From Beaufortia kweichowensis (taxonomy: Eukaryota > Chordata > Actinopteri > Cypriniformes > Gastromyzontidae), in NCBI GenBank assembly GCA_019155185.1, contig CM032808.1, positions 2,841,492-2,905,491 of the forward strand: DNA of 64,000 nucleotides, written 5' to 3'. The notes below the pieces were generated by a model, which was not told where the DNA came from, made no database searches, and worked only from the letters and a program-made list of their open reading frames with translations. The translations under genes were made by a program, and so were the position numbers. Shown here piece by piece: positions 58,801 through 64,000 of this stretch. Every line of letters starts with the position of its first letter. Position 1 is the stretch's first letter.

Positions 58801-61800
58801 CAGAACACACTTTACCACTGAGAAGCACATAAGACAAAAACATCAATATTTTTGCCATCCTTCCCATTCACTGAATAATAATAAAAAAAACAAAAACAAG
58901 GAAAGTTCACCATCAAAACTGAAGTGTCTCAGAATCCCCTGCATAACCGCTTCATAAAATCGCTCTAATGCCTGAAAGAGAACAAAACGCACCACTGTTT
59001 GCAGTGTACGCATCATATCATAACATCTGTTAATTCTAACATTGCATTCTAACTACAAAACAGTATACGAACTCTATGCTAGTTAGTATGTAATAAATAT
59101 ACTGTGTGCAGGAAAATTACGTAAATTGTGGGAAATTATGTCTCATACTACTGTTTGAAATGTCACTGCTTCACACACTAAACCTGCTTTTTAGTAAACT
59201 TAATATTGTTTAAAAAGCATCTTTAAGGTGGTCCCATCTATTCTGTGCTCCTGTTAGCTGCTCTTTCTTCATTAGTCAGTCCTTCATTTTTATTAAACAA
59301 AAATGTTTTGTGAAAACTGTATGTTCACACAATTATAGTTTAATTTAAGACATTTAAGCATACAACTTTAGATAATTTCACTTAAGTGTTTCAAAACTGT
59401 AGTGAATACTATTTGAAAAAGTGCAATAAACACTGAACAGGATTGCCATTCTGAACATACCACCTGTAAACTTCTGATTTGTCAGATTTATTTATGCATC
59501 CGGTCTCTAAACACAAAAGTATTAATTATAATTCAAATGTAGTGTATTTTCACCTTGTCATGTTGGGTGCAGCTACCTTTCCTCTTGCGTGGAATAGTAA
59601 CCTCAATTTTAGCCCTCAGCAAGGTCATAGCAGGGGTCACAAGAACCAGGTTGGCCAGACCTTCCTGCATCACCACAGCGGCCACATCTGCTTTCTGAGC
59701 GGGATCACATGCTTGTTCTGTAAATAAAGAGAAATAAGAGTCAAAATAACCAGTGATAAGAATGGATAGTAAGAAAGAATCACCCAAAAATCTGTCATTA
59801 TCTACTCACCATACCATTGAATATAATAAAACTGAATGGTAACATAACGTGTCAAACAAAAGTTTTAAACATTTTCCAGCTAGATTGTCACACAAAGCTA
59901 CCATTTGGCTTTAAAACACTTGGAAACTACAAGTATACAAATAATAAAAACCTTTATTGTAAACCTTATTTTGCATACAATAACAAAAAATTAAAAGAAG
60001 AGGAATAATGAAGTGGATAAATACACACAATGTAAAAATGTTAAGATCCTGGAAGAACCATTTGGGGTTCTTTACACTGCCACACCTGCAGAACCATTAG
60101 GAGGTTTCCTGAGGAACTTCAGAATTGAATTTAAAGTACTTAAAGGATGCCATAAGTTTTAGCATTACTGCCAAGATTGTTAATGGTTCCTCAGCAAATC
60201 ACCATTTGTAAAAAAAGGTACCTTGAGGTCCTCCTGATTGTTCCGCCGGTGTGGCAGTGTGAAGAACCCCAAATGGTCCCTTTAGGATCTTTTCATTTTT
60301 ACAGTGCAGATGGAATAAAAACAACGCATTACCAATTCTGTCCAACACCACACTGTCCCAGACTTTCTTGGCGAGCGTGAACTTCCTGTTTAGCTCCAGC
60401 TCAATTGTATGATACGCACCCATCTGCATGAGACACAAAGACACATTTTACACATTTTCAACTATGTAAATGTAACACTAATGTAAAGCTTACTAAAAAT
60501 GATAGAAAATAGACTATAAATTAGCATAAACATTAACACTGGTTGACTGATTTTTTTTTGAAGAATGCTAAAAGATGTGAAATATCATTATAAAAATTAT
60601 ACAATAACTTACATATAAATAGTAATATATTTAAATATAGATGTTTTAAACAATTGTGTATATCCCTTCACTTTGTATAATGTTCTTAAAATGTTTTACG
60701 ACTACACATTGTAAAAATATTGTGCATGTTTTGCTCAATACAATTAAGGCAACTATTTGCATCAGCGTATCAACTCATTTTATTTCATTTCTTTTAAACT
60801 CATGTTCTATTTCAGTTTATTGTTTGTCACATTAGACATCTTTTCAAATTGCACTTGGAATGCCAAGTGAAATTTATCGTTTTATTTTTATTCAATCATT
60901 TTATTTTAATATGCCTAATATTTATCCATTTCACCTTTTATGCCATTTTTTCTGTGGAACACAAAATAAGATATTTTGAGAAATTTAGTTTTAGTGTCAC
61001 TGTAAAACAATGGGGGCCAATGTTGTTTAGTAGCTGAAGTGACCTAAAAAAAAGTTTTACATTGACTTTTATGCATTTTGTACTTTTGCCACTTCTATCT
61101 AAAGTGACTTACAGTGCAAACTGTAATTATACATACTAAAGTTATAGTACAGTTTGTCAGGTTTAACTGTTGTTCAGACATATTATATTTAATTGTGATT
61201 CTAGCCAGGAGCTTTAGGGAAATAAAAGCATACAAGCAGACAGTATTGTGGTCTTGAAATGTCTGAAGCTGCCCATTTTAGCATTGCAAACATGATAGAC
61301 TCGCCAAGTACACTGATTTAAAGGTCCGATTTCGATTGCCGTTCTTGACATTATTTCCAAGTTTAAGATGGGAAATATCACAAACTGTTGTCTGGAACAG
61401 CCTTAGTCTCGTATTATTAAAAAAGATGATGAGTATGATGACTTCCCTAAAGACAACTGGTAATTCGTTAGAGGACTTAGAGGATATTATTTCCTCCCTA
61501 TTCCTCACAATTATAAGTCGCTTTGAATAAATGTATCCGCTAAATGCATAAATGTTAAAAATGTTAAATGATATTAATGAAGTTAGTCAAAATATCAAAG
61601 TAAAATACCATATTTGTTGATATTACTGTAATTTATTTCTTACAATTACCACCCCACTAAGTATACTTTCAAAACGTCAATGGGTAAAGTAAAAGTGTGT
61701 ATTCCAATGTTAATTCTTGAACAATATCTTGTCCCAACTTCAATTCTTAAGAACATTGCTGTAAACATAATTTATATTTGTTTTTCACATCAAATGGGAT

Positions 61801-63344
61801 GAGTCAATTACTCAATATTTATTTATAGCATAATTTTATGGATCATAATTTTAAGCATGTTTTGAGAAGACAGACATATAAAACCCATGACCACTGACCT
61901 TCACATATTGGTTCTCCTGGATGTTGGTTCCTTTCACTCTCAGCTGGCAGGCCTGTGAATCAAAGTCTATTGTCTCCACACATAAGGTCAGTGTGGTGCG
62001 TACTCGTGAACTGCCCACGCTGCCTGTGGAGGACTCGGTCTGCACCTTCCTGTTAGTGACATCAGTTTATTCTCATTATTTTCAAATCAGGTACAATAAA
62101 CCATTACTATAACAAGAGCATCTGTTGATTTGTGAGTAATGAGGTAACGAACGTGTGTGTCTCACCTGATGGTTGAGGCTCTGAGGCTGTCGCCCACCTG
62201 CAGCAGATTGTAGGTGTGCCACATGTCCTCTGCCTCCTCAGGTATGAGCGTCACCTGACTAAAAAAAAAACATAGAGCATGAAGTGTTTAATTTAACATA
62301 TGTGTGTAATAAATGATGAAGATGGATATAACTACTAAAAACAGACTCCATGATCACCACTATATTGCACATCTATCCCAGTTGTATTCTGCATCTTCAG
62401 AGACCAGTCTGTCATGTATATAATCTGTTTGGACGTTTATTCATATACTTACTCTTTAAACTTACTTAATTTTTTATACATGGTGTTTATCCTTAATATA
62501 TTTTACATATCTTGATACATTTTCTATATCTTCAACATAGCCTACAGTACCTATGATGTAGCATATGAATATTTAATATTTAGTGTATTTTCATTTGAAA
62601 AAATAACGTATTGCAGGACCTACAATTCAACAGCAATAAATGAGATAAAAACAGAATAAATGAGAATAATACAAACAAAACAAAAAATGCATAACGCACA
62701 TAACTTAATTATGGTCATTATTGGTCTAACACTACTAGACATCTTTAGAAACCAATCACTCCTCTGATCAAAATATTCACTAGCATTCTGAGTAAATTTA
62801 GTATTCTTAATGTTCATCATTGTCTAAATTAATATTCACAATATAACACAACCTCCATCCTTTTTTATAAAACATCTATAAAACGTTTTATTTCAACAAC
62901 AACTTTACTAAAATATACATTAATTTAGTGTCATAATTTCTAGAATACTCATGTTTGGTGTCTTTTGGCGTTATGCTTTGTTATTGAACAGGCGTTTATG
63001 GTCATAGCTGTTACTCTTATTTTGTATTTTACCACAATCACGACTAACTGTTTAACTAGTCTTATTCTGTTACCGTGTGGTCGTGTCGTTTTATTGTAAA
63101 GTTTAAAGTACCTTAGAGACCGTTGAAATGAAAATAAATATATAACAATACAAAATATATGACGTATAAATAGATACAATTCCGTACCGTGGATTTGTGG
63201 TAAATCTATGGTACTTTTAACATGATTCTGAGCTGCTGGGAGGATGTCTCAAAAATTGACAACTCACTATGTTTTGACACCCAGCCCATGTGTTCAAACT
63301 TACCCGGCATTGTCTTTCTCGATGTCTTTATGAGTCAACTTCAT
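55892..63344 (-). CDS. pelo: Protein pelota homolog (ribosome rescue factor), 13 exons, 385 aa
   Basis: Pelota pairs with HBS1L to split ribosomes stalled at mRNA ends and to start no-go and non-stop decay. Exons from 5' to 3' on the minus strand: 63304-63344, 62166-62258, 61899-62049, 60333-60423, 59554-59717, 58911-58971, 58656-58817, 57902-57948, 57708-57781, 57477-57548, 56543-56617, 56090-56121, 55892-55986. They sum to 1,158 nt, 385 aa plus stop, the same length as human pelota. N-terminal domain: QVTLIPEEAEDMWHTYNL and VGDSLRASTIRKVQTES. Central domain: PRKRKGSCTQHDK. C-terminal eRF1-like domain: ISDKLFRHQDIATRSRY. The tail is acidic and serine-rich (EAEDDSSSDED). All splice sites are GT/AG. 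The fish gene is broken into 13 coding exons. The frame is fully intact. Confidence 0.97.
60025..60308. mobile_element. Long inverted-repeat MITE in pelo intron 4
   Basis: The left arm (about 60025-60115) and the complement of the right arm (about 60219-60308) match over roughly 85 bases. The shared order is TGTAAAAATG, AAGATCCT, ACCATTTGGGGTTCTT, ACACTGCCACACC, then GGAAC/GAACC and AGGAGG. A central loop of about 100 bases separates the arms. There is no open frame of interest, so it is a non-autonomous DNA element able to fold into a hairpin. Confidence 0.7.
61064..61555. repeat. Inverted-repeat bordered fish repeat in pelo intron 3
   Basis: The left border contains TTTATGCATTTTG then CTAAAGTGACTTACAGTGC. 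The right border contains TATAAGTCGCTTTGAATAAA then CGCTAAATGCATAAATG, its approximate complement. About 490 bases lie in total. It is related to the tail at 31600-31655. Confidence 0.5.
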
Positions 63345-63620
63345 GGTCAAACAGGTTAACTATTCAAAAACAAAATCCATCTTTAACTTTGTGTGTATCG
63401 ATCGCCGGTTTTGGAAGTTTATAGCTCTAGCGCAGACAGTGACATTACTTTCGAATGAATCACACAATTCAAACTGTCGCTTTCTGATCGCGTCATGGGC
63501 TGATACATTGCGTCATTTTACCTGGACAATTTTCCACTTCCTTAAACTGATTGAATAAATAGATTGTATATTTAGCAATAAATGTTAAGTTCATTTTAGG
63601 TGTTTACATCATCTAACCTA
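63345..63620 (-). promoter_or_regulatory. Promoter and 5' leader region of pelo
   Basis: The sequence before the pelo start codon is GC-richer than its surroundings. It holds CGTCA half-sites near 63491 and 63511 and an ETS-like CTTCC near 63537. No TATA box is evident. The transcription start cannot be fixed. Confidence 0.35.
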
Positions 63621-63894
63621 TTTATTAAATATGCAATTCACTAATAAAACAGTGTGTATAACGTGTGCATATCTAGGGTTTATACATTAGATTAAATGTC
63701 AAACACGAGTGAATTTTTGACCGCATACTTAACAGTAATGCGGTGTTTGTAGTTTACACGGCTAACGCCGAAGATTATAGACTGATATATGTAGTTTAAA
63801 TGCGCCTATTAACAAGATTTTGTTAATTTCAGATATTAAGAAAAGACTGACACACGAAACATCCAATCGGCAATTCTAGTATGCTATTTGAAGT

Positions 63895-64000
63895 GTCGTC
63901 ATGAGCCGAGAGTAACCAATCTTAAACGCGTTTCACTCTCCGCCCCGCCCCTCTAGTGCTTCCTACAACCGTCAGCGGTCGCCGTGCTAGTTTACCTCAC
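63895..64000 (+). promoter_or_regulatory. GC-box/CCAAT promoter of a gene beyond the right edge
   Basis: A CCAAT motif near 63917 is followed by an Sp1-type CCGCCCCGCCCC and a CpG-rich tail up to the window end. Spacing and order fit a housekeeping promoter firing rightward, head-to-head with pelo. The gene itself is not in the window. Confidence 0.45.

Overview
The window is animal genomic DNA, and a teleost fish, probably a cypriniform, fits best. It is AT-rich, has spliced genes with GT/AG introns, and carries fish-type hAT, Tx1/L1-like, Ty3/gypsy and DIRS-like elements plus a calymmin-like extracellular matrix gene. There are no bacterial features. One 100-base assembly gap lies at 16401-16500.

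Layout from left to right. 1-8900 has no gene I recognise, only decayed transposon copies and a GC-richer promoter-like patch near 7000-7340. 9289-14435 (+) is patl2, a Pat1-family mRNA-decay/translational-repression factor, rebuilt from 19 exons with an unbroken reading frame of about 714 codons. 16501-24817 (-) is a nearly complete Ty3/gypsy retrotransposon between two almost identical LTRs. 25206-25755 is a non-autonomous hAT element, and 25768-31381 is a Tx1/L1-like LINE inserted at the same target site. A 457-bp solo LTR sits inside that LINE.

33263-49480 (+) is the most striking locus. It is a gene of about 61 tiny exons encoding a glycine/tyrosine-rich secreted repeat protein of about 1,331 residues, most like calymmin of the notochord sheath. 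It contains 22 copies of a 51-nt exon in two tandem arrays, 13 + 9, separated by a duplicated linker and a DIRS-like reverse transcriptase relic. Every intron is phase 1.

51241-53301 (+) is paqr4, with three exons and 271 aa. 55892-63344 (-) is pelo, the Pelota ribosome-rescue factor, with 13 exons and exactly 385 aa. The right edge, 63895-64000, looks like the GC-box/CCAAT promoter of a gene beyond the window.

The four host genes share no obvious pathway: germline mRNA control, notochord matrix, a seven-helix ceramidase-like receptor and ribosome rescue. All four have intact frames after splicing. The large transposons are visibly broken. In the Ty3/gypsy element most differences between the LTRs are single-base homopolymer indels, so some of its frameshifts may be sequence errors rather than decay.
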